From an uncultured Chthonomonas sp. (GTDB taxonomy: Bacteria; Armatimonadota; Chthonomonadetes; Chthonomonadales; Chthonomonadaceae), in assembly GCA_903859705.1 (NCBI GenBank), contig CAIONQ010000004.1, positions 1-61,990 on the forward strand: 61,990 nucleotides of DNA, read 5' to 3'. A program made the translations under genes and the position numbers. Positions 26,812-35,117 of this stretch are shown piece by piece. How positions within the stretch are numbered: the stretch's first letter is position 1; each line of letters starts with the position of its first letter. The notes under the pieces are model-generated. The model was not told the DNA's origin. It saw only the letters and a list, made by a program, of their open reading frames with translations, and made no database searches.

Positions 26812-26951
26812 TGTAAATTACAACTCCTGGAATATTTCGCATATTCGGCGGTCGCTCAACTATGAGCCGCAGCCGGCGAAGACGCACCTGGCACATATAT
26901 ATACGCACCGCGTTCAGCAACCCTCGCCCACCAAAAGGGGCAGATCCCATA

Positions 26952-28013
26952 TTATGCGATGCACATTTTGGTGAGAAGGCTTGAAAGGCTGCCAGATATG
27001 AACTTTACAGCCGTAATCGCGCGTTCGTAGTGCATTCGCGTTGGGCCAATCACACCTATAAAGCCTGCGGGCCTGTCTCCAATGCTGTAGCTGTGCGTAA
27101 TCAGCGTGCAGTCATGCATCTGCTCATGGGGGTTTTCCGTGCCGATGTGTATGCTTACGCTGGATTTTCTGTTCACAGCTTCTGTACGCCGCATCAGCAC
27201 TTTAAACAGCGCCGAGCGCTGCTCAAGGGCATTCAACACTGCTTCCAGCCGCTGCACATCGTGAAATTCGGGCTGGCGCATCAGGTGGCTTGCGCCCTCT
27301 AAATACACACGCCTTTCACTTAGCGAGCGTGCAATTGCTGAAAGAGATGCACAGGCAAGCGGCTTCAAATCCGATAATCCGGCCATATCGGGTGGCAGTT
27401 CAATGCCTCTCAGCAGCCTGTCTATCTCATCTACTGCCTGATCGCTTACCGCCGAGTTAATCAGGTTAGAGAGCTGTATTAGCATTGCATCCGCCGGCGC
27501 GCTGGCAATGCCAATCATTCTGTGCTCTACCTGCCCCGTGGAAAACAGCGCAACCATCAGCACCTGCCTCGCACTGGCGCGCGTCATGTACACTCTGCGG
27601 AGATCGGTAGAAACTGTGAGCGGGTCGGTGGCAACAGAAACATAGGATGTTAGGCCAGCAAGCACCTGGCAGGATTGCCGCAAAATCTCGTCGATCTCGC
27701 TCTTCTGAACATCCTGTAGCTCCGCACGGGCACGGCGTGCTTCCGCCGGGCAAAGGTCACGCGGGGGTGCCATTACCTCATCTACGTAATATCGGTAGCC
27801 TAAATCTGTAGGTATTCTGCCAGCGGAGGTGTGAGGCTGAATAAGGTAGCCCATCTCAACCAGATCTGCCATTTCATTTCTTACAGTGGCAGATTTGCAA
27901 CCAAGTTGATAGATTTCAATCAGGCGTTCAGAAGCCACCGGACGGGTGGTACCGACATAATCCTGAACCACCGCCTGTAGAATCCTTACTTTGCGGTCAT
28001 CCAATGGTAGCAT
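26952..28013 (-). CDS. hrcA: Heat-inducible transcription repressor HrcA
   Basis: 353 residues. The N-terminal winged helix is MLPLDDRKVRILQAVVQDYVGTTRPVAS, followed by GCKSATVRNEMADLVEMGYLIQPHTSAGRIPTDLGYR, the family hallmark. The GAF-like dimer domain ends with ERAITAVKFIS. It represses chaperone genes by binding the CIRCE element (TTAGCACTC-N9-GAGTGCTAA) in other bacteria; I see no good CIRCE here. It is first in the hrcA-grpE-glmM group, with a strong promoter at 28138-28166. Confidence 0.95.
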   Translation of the reverse strand: MLPLDDRKVRILQAVVQDYVGTTRPVASERLIEIYQLGCKSATVRNEMADLVEMGYLIQPHTSAGRIPTDLGYRYYVDEVMAPPRDLCPAEARRARAELQDVQKSEIDEILRQSCQVLAGLTSYVSVATDPLTVSTDLRRVYMTRASARQVLMVALFSTGQVEHRMIGIASAPADAMLIQLSNLINSAVSDQAVDEIDRLLRGIELPPDMAGLSDLKPLACASLSAIARSLSERRVYLEGASHLMRQPEFHDVQRLEAVLNALEQRSALFKVLMRRTEAVNRKSSVSIHIGTENPHEQMHDCTLITHSYSIGDRPAGFIGVIGPTRMHYERAITAVKFISGSLSSLLTKMCIA

Positions 28014-28137
28014 CGGACAGCGCGACTCCTCAATTTCAATATCAAAATGGTGCTTCCAGGAAGATGTCCCCCTGGGGAAGGTAAACTGAACATAGGGCTG
28101 TTAGCCTGCCAGCTTTACTACTTACGAGTAGATGCTA

Positions 28138-28166
28138 ATTATAGCCGCGCCACTACAGGTTGTCAA
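28138..28166 (-). promoter_or_regulatory. Consensus promoter of hrcA-grpE-glmM
   Basis: Minus-strand TTGACA (complement of 28161-28166), 17-base spacer, TATAAT (complement of 28138-28143): a perfect match to the housekeeping consensus. The untranslated leader would be about 115 bases. A loose TTAGC...GCTAA pair spans 38 bases across the start site (28102-28139), too long for a CIRCE element. Confidence 0.75.
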
Positions 28167-28258
28167 GCAATTGACCGGTTCGGCCCGGGGATAGGTGTTT
28201 CGCACACAGCTACATGCCCGGCGGGGCTACAGGTTACTTACCCCATATTGGATCCAAA

Positions 28259-29593
28259 ATGTCTTTAAGCTCACAAAGTCTCCGAAATATCGCCGCAACT
28301 GCACTAAGTATGCTTTCAGTAATGGCTTGCGCAGGTTCACTTGCTCAGCCCGTACCGACAGCCCGTAAAGTACCGCAGCCGCAAAAGCCTGTTAAGTCAG
28401 CAGTTGCTACGCAACTCCGCGCTCGCGAAATGCTGCGTGTGGAAGGCGTGGAGTTGTGGCGAGGTAAGTACGAGTTCGAAAATGTTGGTGTGAATGCGCC
28501 CGGGCTGTTTCACAGGGTGATTACGGCTGGCGTATCTGCCGGCGAACGCCCCCTTACCACTGCCGTGAAGGCTGGGGCACGGCTGCTGCGCTGCACGGTG
28601 GCACCTGCCAGCTATGAAGAAACGCTTGCCTGGAACACTTCTCCAACCACGGCCCTCGCAGCACTCGATAGCTTGCTTGCCTCCGCAGATGCAAAAGGTA
28701 TTGCCATCGTGCCCGTTCTGCTTGGCAATGGGCTCCCTTTTGTGCCAGCCGGCCACACAATTCCTGAGCTCTTTAAGCCGGATACGCCTACTCAACAGGC
28801 TGCGCTTACCTGGATACGGATTGTAGCAACGCATTGTAAGAACGACCCCCGTGTTCTGTTTTTTGATCTTGGGGATGGGCTGAACATCGGTGCAGATTTG
28901 CCGGAGAGCAGCGAACGCCCCTCCGCTTCCTGCTTTCGAATCGATCAACTTCGGGGGTTCTACTCCCGCGCGGCGCAGGCAATTAAAGCAATCGATGCCC
29001 GGCGCTTAATTGGAGGTGGGTCAGCAGATTTGAGGCCCGATGCGTACCATCTGCGCCAGATCTGCCTTGCACACACCTCAGCAGATAAGCCCTGGACTTA
29101 CTCAATGCCGGATGATCAGGATCAATTCACAGAGTACACGGAAATGTTGGCCAACCTCTGTCCTGCTCCAATGGATATTCTGAGCATTCAACAATCGGCA
29201 CCTGCAGATCCTGAAAACCGCGTTCACTGGCTCACAGAGGACGATGAACATGCCCTGAGACTGCCATGGCTGCACAATGCTGCCGGGCTAATTCCCGCAG
29301 AGGTACGTGGCAAAGGCAATGGCCGCCCGCTGTTTGTGTGCAGCTTTGGCCAGGCTGCACCAACTGCCGTTGCCGGAGCAAAACCGCAAGATCTGCTATG
29401 GATTACAGATTTTGTACGCCGCTTGCGAACAGCATCCGCACCCATATCAGCCATCGCAAACTGGGAAGAAGATGGTTCTGGAGGCAGCCTGGCTGTTATC
29501 TCGCCTGAGAAGTACGCCGAGTTAATCAGCCTGATGTTTACGGTTAACTCTGCGCTTTACACAACCGCCAAAGACTCACCGCTGGTTAAATAA
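28259..29593 (+). CDS. Secreted GH5-like TIM-barrel protein, probably without the acid/base Glu
   Basis: 444 residues from ATG 28259, giving a signal peptide of about 33 with SLAQ near the cut. The order of segments suggests a GH5/GH39-like barrel: GVNAPGLFHR, KAGARLLRCTVAPASYEETLAW, DSLLASADAKGIAIVPVLLGNG, then an equivalent of strand 4. In active enzymes strand 4 ends in ELGNEPN. Here it reads DLGDGLN (203-209), so the Asn-Glu pair is replaced by Asp206-Gly207. It may bind sugar without cutting it, or the assignment may be wrong. It faces a PEP-CTERM gene across a hairpin. Confidence 0.6.
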   Translation: MSLSSQSLRNIAATALSMLSVMACAGSLAQPVPTARKVPQPQKPVKSAVATQLRAREMLRVEGVELWRGKYEFENVGVNAPGLFHRVITAGVSAGERPLTTAVKAGARLLRCTVAPASYEETLAWNTSPTTALAALDSLLASADAKGIAIVPVLLGNGLPFVPAGHTIPELFKPDTPTQQAALTWIRIVATHCKNDPRVLFFDLGDGLNIGADLPESSERPSASCFRIDQLRGFYSRAAQAIKAIDARRLIGGGSADLRPDAYHLRQICLAHTSADKPWTYSMPDDQDQFTEYTEMLANLCPAPMDILSIQQSAPADPENRVHWLTEDDEHALRLPWLHNAAGLIPAEVRGKGNGRPLFVCSFGQAAPTAVAGAKPQDLLWITDFVRRLRTASAPISAIANWEEDGSGGSLAVISPEKYAELISLMFTVNSALYTTAKDSPLVK

Positions 29594-29614
29594 CTTCCTG
29601 TAAACACAAACAGA

Positions 29615-29658
29615 AGGGGCCACAGCAAGTGCAAAAACTGCATGGCGCTGTGGCCCCT
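29615..29658. terminator. Hairpin between convergent genes, no T-run
   Basis: AGGGGCCACAGC at 29615-29626 pairs perfectly with GCTGTGGCCCCT at 29647-29658. The loop can form a short inner stem. It is placed where both neighbours should end, and similar tail-less hairpins occur at 39312 and 53098. Confidence 0.6.
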
Positions 29659-29684
29659 AACTGCTACTGCGTGCTTATTGTTGG

Positions 29685-30947
29685 TTACTTCTTCGCACGT
29701 TTTCGGCGAATAACGCCACCCACAGCAAAGCATCCCGTAACCAGTGCCAGCGCCGTTGAGCCAGGTTCCGGAGTACCGATGGGGGCGGTGTACGAAAGCT
29801 CGAACAAAGCGCCACCTGCCGTTGGGCCATTTGTATAGGTAAGCGTGCCGAATAAATTGCCGCTACCATCCAGAACTACGCCGCCGTAGAGTTCGGTAGA
29901 TTCCCCGGGGATATTGTGAAATGTGTGAAGTACCGAAAACACTCCATTGTTGGAGTATTCGTACACCACGCCATCCGGGCTTGGGTTGTCACCACCAGAA
30001 ATGGTGGTTCCAAACAGGTTCCCAGAAGCATCCGCCACCACGCCGTTGTAAGGCTCGTAACCATCGGTGGTGCCGGTGAAGTCCCACAACTTCTTGAAGG
30101 TTCCGCCAGCGGTAATCTCAAACAGCTGTCCGCTGCCACTAGGCCCACCTGCAAGTGTAGTTCCGTAAAGGTTGCCCGCAGCATCAAAGGAAATGGGGGA
30201 GGTTGGCTGCCCACCATCGGTAAAGTCGTAAATATCGTGGTAGCCGGTGTCGTCCACCTTAAACACATTGCCATTGCCAATTCCACCATAAGCCGATGTG
30301 CCATATAGCACACCATTGTGGATAACCAGGCTCATGCCGCCAACAGCATTTACGGCATTGAAGTCAACTTCAATGCTCTGAGCGCCACCCGGGGTAATCT
30401 TGAAAACATTGCCGTTACTACCGCCGTCATTTGTCCACGCTGCGCCAAACATGTTACCAGCTGCGTCTACTGCAGGTGCCCCGCCAGGGTATGATGCAAC
30501 TGCTGAGTCAAGAGCATACACCTGGTTGAGGCTGCCATCAGAGTTCAGCTTTACAAACGCACCAACGCCACTTGCGGCGCCGGCGGCGGTGGCCGCATAC
30601 AGGTTGCCGGCCGAATCGGTAGTAACTGCCGAGCGTGATGATGAGCCACTGGTAGCGTCAAAATTGTAGAGTACGCCGAAGCTGCCTGTGTTGCTGTACT
30701 TCCATATAGTGCCGTTGCTGTTTGTGCCTCCCGCATTAGTGGTGCCATACAGGTTTCCGCTGGCATCTCTAAGCAGGTTACCAAAAGGATTGAGCCCATC
30801 GGGGCTTGTAAATGTGTGAAGCTCAGTATAGGTGTACTGAGCCTGCGCCGCCTGCCCTGGGCAGCCTGCAAGCGCGATGGTGATGCATGCTGCCGTCCGC
30901 AAGCATGTGTGCACTGGATATCGCAAGGGTTGTCCACTTCCTTCCAC
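29685..30947 (-). CDS. PEP-CTERM anchored protein with GloVer repeats
   Basis: Up to 420 residues from GTG 30947; TTG or GTG codons a few residues later are also possible. A signal peptide (VHTCLRTAACITIALAG) is followed by about eight repeats of roughly 45 residues. Each has a core like DASGNLYGTTNAGG, typical of the Gloeo_Verruco (TIGR03803) family, probably a beta-propeller. The C-terminus is a PEP-CTERM signal: TPEPGSTALALV, a hydrophobic helix and an RRKRAKK tail. Such proteins are sorted to the outer surface by an exosortase, which must lie elsewhere. It is convergent with the GH5-like gene. Confidence 0.85.
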   Translation of the reverse strand: MEGSGQPLRYPVHTCLRTAACITIALAGCPGQAAQAQYTYTELHTFTSPDGLNPFGNLLRDASGNLYGTTNAGGTNSNGTIWKYSNTGSFGVLYNFDATSGSSSRSAVTTDSAGNLYAATAAGAASGVGAFVKLNSDGSLNQVYALDSAVASYPGGAPAVDAAGNMFGAAWTNDGGSNGNVFKITPGGAQSIEVDFNAVNAVGGMSLVIHNGVLYGTSAYGGIGNGNVFKVDDTGYHDIYDFTDGGQPTSPISFDAAGNLYGTTLAGGPSGSGQLFEITAGGTFKKLWDFTGTTDGYEPYNGVVADASGNLFGTTISGGDNPSPDGVVYEYSNNGVFSVLHTFHNIPGESTELYGGVVLDGSGNLFGTLTYTNGPTAGGALFELSYTAPIGTPEPGSTALALVTGCFAVGGVIRRKRAKK

Positions 30948-31437
30948 AGAACAATAGAAAATCGGTTATCGTGAAGCATTGAGATACCGTTTGCAGGAGC
31001 TTCAGCGGCTGTGCTTAAGCATCAACAGCAGGTATCCACAATCTGGCACATGGCCACATGGCGCATTCTATCCGCAGCGCCGTCAATTACTAACTGCTAA
31101 CCTGGAACAATACAAGGCCAAAGGAGTTTTACGTCCGGGAACCCCGCAGTTCCGACGCACAATATGCCAATCCCAACGTCTTCGTGAAACAGCCGGGCTT
31201 GAGCGCGAATAGATTGACCGGTTGTATTCTGTTATCCTCTGTAAGTTGTGCAATAGTTGCGTTAATGGGCACTGCACTGCACAAAGTGCCGGATCAATCT
31301 CAGCAGAGTTACACCCCACCTTCTCCGCTGCAGGATTCTGAAGCCCGGAACAGAACCTATTGTCAGTAGCTGGGTGCGCGAGTTTTTGAGCACTTCGGCA
31401 GAGTTTCTCTCTATTTTCACAAGAAGGGCATCAATGC
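30948..31437. other. Intergenic region, one doubtful small frame
   Basis: 490 bases between the divergent PEP-CTERM and channel genes. A 61-codon plus-strand frame at 31184-31369 has a basic start and a hydrophobic stretch (GCILLSSVSCAIVALMG), like a signal or lipoprotein peptide. It starts with GTG, has no clear ribosome site and ends 68 bases before the channel start. I leave it uncalled. Confidence 0.35.
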
Positions 31438-32553
31438 ATGCGGCTGGCCTTTGTAATTCCTGGTGTGCTGCTTGTAATCGCCGTTCTGTGGGATACCTTT
31501 GAAACCATAGTTCTCCCACGCAGTGTTACACGGCGCATTCGCCTCACCAGGTTGTTCTACACAACCTTCTGGCGATTATATAGCGGTGCTGCGTGCAGGC
31601 TATTTAAGGCCGAGAGGCGAGCCAACCTCATGAATGCCTTTGGCCCGCTTTCTTTGCTGCTGCTCATTAGTTTATGGGCATCTCTACTTATCTCTGGGTT
31701 TGCCCTTATCCAGTTCGGCTCCGGCATAACGGTGATGGAGCAGGGGGCACAGAGGGCAGCCGGGCTCTCTACCTCTATGTACCTCAGCGGATCTACCTTC
31801 TTCACGCTGGGCTATGGAGATGTAACGCCTGTAACACCCTTTACACGCGCGTTTGCCGTGCTGGAGGCCGGCGTCGGTCTCGGGTTTCTGGCGGTAGTTA
31901 TTGGCTATCTGCCAGTAATCTATCAATCGTTTTCCCGCCGTGAAGTGGGAATATCTCTGCTCGATGCCAGGGCCGGCTCGCCACCCACTGCTGTGGAGCT
32001 TCTGCGCAGGCACAGTGCGCATGGCAGCCTCCAATCTCTGGAAGATCTGCTGCGAACCATGGAGACCTGGTGCGCCGATCTTCTCGAAAGCCATCTATCT
32101 TATCCGGTGTTGGCGTACTACCGCAGCCAGCATGATAGGGAGTCGTGGCTTGCAGCCCTAACGTCTTTGCTGGATGTGTGTGCGGTAATCCAGGCCGGTT
32201 ATGCCGCAGATACTCCAGAAGCACGCGCGCTAAAGTGGCAGGCGCACCTCACCTTTGCCATGGCTCGCCATACCGTGGTGGACCTGGCTTTGGTGTTCGG
32301 CTACAGCCCACAAACCACAGAGTGCAGCAGGCTGGATGCAGCAAGCTTTACAACCTTGAAAGCGGTTCTACACGATGCAGGGCTAACCGTTTCTGCAGGA
32401 GCCGAGCCAACTCTGGCCGAGCTCCGCAAGCAGTATGAGCCGTATCTATGTGGCCTTTCTCACCGCCTAAGGCAAGAGTTACCACCCTTCTGGAATGCCT
32501 CCGCATCCGCGGATAACTGGGCTTCCACCGCATGGGATAACCAGCATCTATGA
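31438..32553 (+). CDS. Potassium-channel-like membrane protein
   Basis: 371 residues. Three membrane helices (about 3-19, 71-93 and 136-162) flank a pore loop with the selectivity filter TLGYGD at 123-128, matching K+ channels of the Ion_trans_2 type. The extra first helix and a short basic segment (30-64) precede the pore unit. The remaining 200 residues are cytoplasmic, helical and of no family I know; no RCK/TrkA nucleotide-binding motif is visible. Passive K+ transport is inferred. The gene stands before a TIM-barrel isomerase gene with 51 bases between. Confidence 0.82.
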   Translation: MRLAFVIPGVLLVIAVLWDTFETIVLPRSVTRRIRLTRLFYTTFWRLYSGAACRLFKAERRANLMNAFGPLSLLLLISLWASLLISGFALIQFGSGITVMEQGAQRAAGLSTSMYLSGSTFFTLGYGDVTPVTPFTRAFAVLEAGVGLGFLAVVIGYLPVIYQSFSRREVGISLLDARAGSPPTAVELLRRHSAHGSLQSLEDLLRTMETWCADLLESHLSYPVLAYYRSQHDRESWLAALTSLLDVCAVIQAGYAADTPEARALKWQAHLTFAMARHTVVDLALVFGYSPQTTECSRLDAASFTTLKAVLHDAGLTVSAGAEPTLAELRKQYEPYLCGLSHRLRQELPPFWNASASADNWASTAWDNQHL

Positions 32554-32604
32554 TGCAAATACAACACTAACCGCTTAGTAAACAGTACCAGGGAGGATTG
32601 TGCG

Positions 32605-33357
32605 ATGATACCGATAGGATTGCAGCTTTACTCAGTGCGTGAGGATGCCGCAAAGGATCTGGCCGGTGTGCTGGCCGCCGTTGCAAAAATGGGATACACA
32701 GGCGTGGAGTTCGCGGGCTACTATGGCCACTCTGCCACCGATGTTCGTAAAATGCTGGATGACAACGGGCTCATCTGCTGCGGCGGACACATTGGTATCG
32801 ACAACCTGCTGCCGGAGAATTTTGATGCCACAGTGGAGTACCAGAGAACACTCGGCAACCGGTTCCTGATAGTCCCGGGCCTCTCACCTCAGTGGAATGG
32901 CTCTCGAGAAGCCTGGCTGAACACCGCCAAAACCCTGAACGAAATCGCCGATAAGCTCGAGCCCCACGGTATGCGCACCGGCTACCACAATCACCACACA
33001 GAGTTCATCCCCTTCCCGGGCACCGAGGAACTCCCGTGGGATCTCTTCTTTGGCAATACCACCGATAAGGTGATTATGCAGTTTGATACCGGCAACGCCA
33101 TGCATGGTGGGGCAGAGGCCGGGCCATTCCTGCGCCGCTACCCAGGGCGAGCAGCAACTGTACACCTCAAAGAGTACAGCCCAACCGATTCAAAAGCGCT
33201 GGTTGGTGAAGGCGATGTGAAATGGGCAGAGATATTTGAACTCTGCGAAACAGTTGGCAAAACCGAGTGGTATGTGGTGGAGCAAGAGAGCTACGCTTAC
33301 ACACCGCTGGAGTGTGCCGATAGATGCCTCAAAAACCTGCGAGCTATGGGCAAGTAG
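32605..33357 (+). CDS. Sugar phosphate isomerase/epimerase (AP endonuclease 2-type TIM barrel)
   Basis: 250 residues, the usual family length, with GGGAGG upstream of ATG 32605. Barrel landmarks are GLQLYSVREDAAKDL, GYTGVEFAGYYGHSA, MRTGYHNHHTEFIP and QFDTGNAMHGG, and then VHLKEYSPTDSKALVGEGDVKW. His and Glu/Asp residues in these loops bind a metal. Members isomerise or epimerise sugars such as xylose, tagatose or inosose. It resembles the gene at 42354 in family but not closely in sequence. Substrate unknown. Confidence 0.85.
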   Translation: MIPIGLQLYSVREDAAKDLAGVLAAVAKMGYTGVEFAGYYGHSATDVRKMLDDNGLICCGGHIGIDNLLPENFDATVEYQRTLGNRFLIVPGLSPQWNGSREAWLNTAKTLNEIADKLEPHGMRTGYHNHHTEFIPFPGTEELPWDLFFGNTTDKVIMQFDTGNAMHGGAEAGPFLRRYPGRAATVHLKEYSPTDSKALVGEGDVKWAEIFELCETVGKTEWYVVEQESYAYTPLECADRCLKNLRAMGK

Positions 33358-33585
33358 GCAGTTAACTACCGAAAAGCAGGGGCTGATTGTATCTGCCACA
33401 CGTCAACTGTGACAGATTTCATATCGCTCCTGCTCTGCATACTGTAAGCTATGCATGTCTTCGGAAGAGCAGTTGCAACTCCGAAGAAATGCAATTCTTA
33501 CAAGCCCATCCGTTATGAGCGCTTTCAACTCCATATTCGATCGATGGCAGGCGTCTGGCAGAACTAAATCGCCAGGCGCCTAATT

Positions 33586-34179
33586 TTATGCGTCCCGGTT
33601 AAACTTTCTGGGGTTTGCAAATATATCCGGGGTCTCAGCCTGCTCGCCATCACGGATTATTGGGGCCACGGCTCCCGCTGCCAGCAAAATGTTTCGTATG
33701 GTTTGCCTGTCCAGCTGCAACGCCCAGCGCAGTGCCTCATCCTTATCCTCAGCCCCGCTTTGCAGCAACAGGTCTACCACCGGTGGGCGATTCATGCGCA
33801 CAGCCCACAGCAATGCAGTACGTCCGGTTACACCACGCGCCATAAGGTCAGCACCTGCCAGTATCAACGCGGCCACCACCGCAACATTGCCAACCGAAGC
33901 TGCCAGGGATAACGGAGTTTCTTCGGAAGTGGGTATCAGGTTTGGGTCCGCACCAAAACTAAGCAATAGCTGCACTGCTTCAAAGTTGTTGGTTTTAATC
34001 GCGACGCAAAGTGGCGTAATTTCAATTGCCCTGGATATTAGCCTGCCGGATTCATCAACTTCATAACCACCGTCATCTCGCGCTTCAATCTTGTTTGGGC
34101 CAACACCTTCCTGTAGAAGGCGCTGCAATTCGGAAATATCTTCGTTCTCTAATGCACTAATCAGCAGGCTTGCGTCCAT
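33586..34179 (-). CDS. Ankyrin-repeat protein
   Basis: 197 residues with four or five ankyrin units, clearest in ITPLCVAIKTNNFEAVQLLLSFGADPN, ETPLSLAASVGNVAVVAALILAGADLM and RTALLWAVRMNRPPVVDLLLQSGA. There is no signal peptide, and AGGAAC lies before the ATG. It is cytoplasmic and presumably binds a protein. It is 95 bases downstream of the zinc-ribbon membrane protein on the same strand. Confidence 0.85.
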   Translation of the reverse strand: MDASLLISALENEDISELQRLLQEGVGPNKIEARDDGGYEVDESGRLISRAIEITPLCVAIKTNNFEAVQLLLSFGADPNLIPTSEETPLSLAASVGNVAVVAALILAGADLMARGVTGRTALLWAVRMNRPPVVDLLLQSGAEDKDEALRWALQLDRQTIRNILLAAGAVAPIIRDGEQAETPDIFANPRKFNRDA

Positions 34180-34274
34180 TTTGGTTCCTAATCAATTGCA
34201 CTTAGCCGGTAGTTCCTGGCAAACTGAAGTCTCACCGGCACACTTGCAGGCACACTCTAAAACAGAGTCTGGTA

Positions 34275-34808
34275 CTACTCGCCCGGCAGCCCCTGCGCGC
34301 CACCACCGGGCATGCCCTGCCCACCACCCTGTCTCATTTGCTGCATTAATGGGATGAGCGATTTTAGTGAGCTCACAGCCCCCTGAAACATGATTCCCGT
34401 TATCAAAATGTGCACCACAAGCGCCACAGCGCTCCAGTTGGCACAAATGCGCCCAACACGCTGTGTCTTTGGGTTCTCTACCATCATAAACAGCCAGCCA
34501 GCTGGAAGCCCAACCCACGGTATGGTGAGTGCAAGGAGGATGGCAGCGCGAGTTGCTGTGGCCGGGTCACCGGCAGGCACGTATTGCGCTACAGGGGGCG
34601 AGTACGTGGGAGCCCGCTCTTCACGCGCGGAGTACATTGGCTGCGAAGGTGCCGCATGTACCTGTGCTGCCGATTGTGGTGCAGCCTGCCCACCGGGTGC
34701 TGCATGTGCACCGGTGCCAAGAGGCGTGCTGCACTTCCAGCATGCAGATACGGTTTCGAAGTTGTTCGCACCACATCGCGGGCACGCGATCCTGCCGCTA
34801 TGAGACAT
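34275..34808 (-). CDS. Zinc-ribbon membrane protein
   Basis: 177 residues. The N-terminus has a four-Cys zinc ribbon: Cys9, Cys12, Cys23 and Cys26. A Pro/Ala-rich linker follows to about 85. Two hydrophobic helices (about 88-108 and 122-143) anchor it, and the C-terminus is Gly/Met/Gln-rich. The layout resembles double-zinc-ribbon or DUF4190-type membrane proteins whose role is unknown. It is first of two co-directional genes with the ankyrin protein; a link between them is possible but unproven. Confidence 0.7.
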   Translation of the reverse strand: MSHSGRIACPRCGANNFETVSACWKCSTPLGTGAHAAPGGQAAPQSAAQVHAAPSQPMYSAREERAPTYSPPVAQYVPAGDPATATRAAILLALTIPWVGLPAGWLFMMVENPKTQRVGRICANWSAVALVVHILITGIMFQGAVSSLKSLIPLMQQMRQGGGQGMPGGGAQGLPGE

Positions 34809-35117
34809 TCATTTGCTCCAGAGAACTGTAAAAATTGTTTGGCCGGCGACAGGCAGGCGATATGCCTGCAACATTCCGTGTGTGAACGTTGTACTCCTGC
34901 AATTACAGACCGCTAAATTGCATCTCAAGTTCGCCTGTAGCTGTTTCCTCACTGTACCCGGGGCAAGCAATCCCCGCCCGCCAGCGGCGCCAACTACTGG
35001 TTCTACTGGGGTCACACCCGCGGCACCACTCTCCCGTCCGTCAGGCTCGCATTTCACCCGGTACCCCGCACCCACTGCTCAGAACCCCATTTCCTGCACT
35101 TTCCTTATCGGCACCCG
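34809..35117. other. Intergenic, nothing recognised
   Basis: 309 bases, Pro-codon-rich on the plus strand by composition. There is no hairpin of note, no RNA gene and no credible frame. Confidence 0.4.

Noticed and set aside
28102-28139. TTAGC ... GCTAA pair at the hrcA promoter as a CIRCE element
   Set aside because: Arms are five bases and the span 38 bases, whereas CIRCE has nine-base arms and a nine-base spacer.
31184-31369. Possible 61-residue signal-peptide-like protein
   Set aside because: GTG start without a ribosome site and only a short hydrophobic segment; could be chance.
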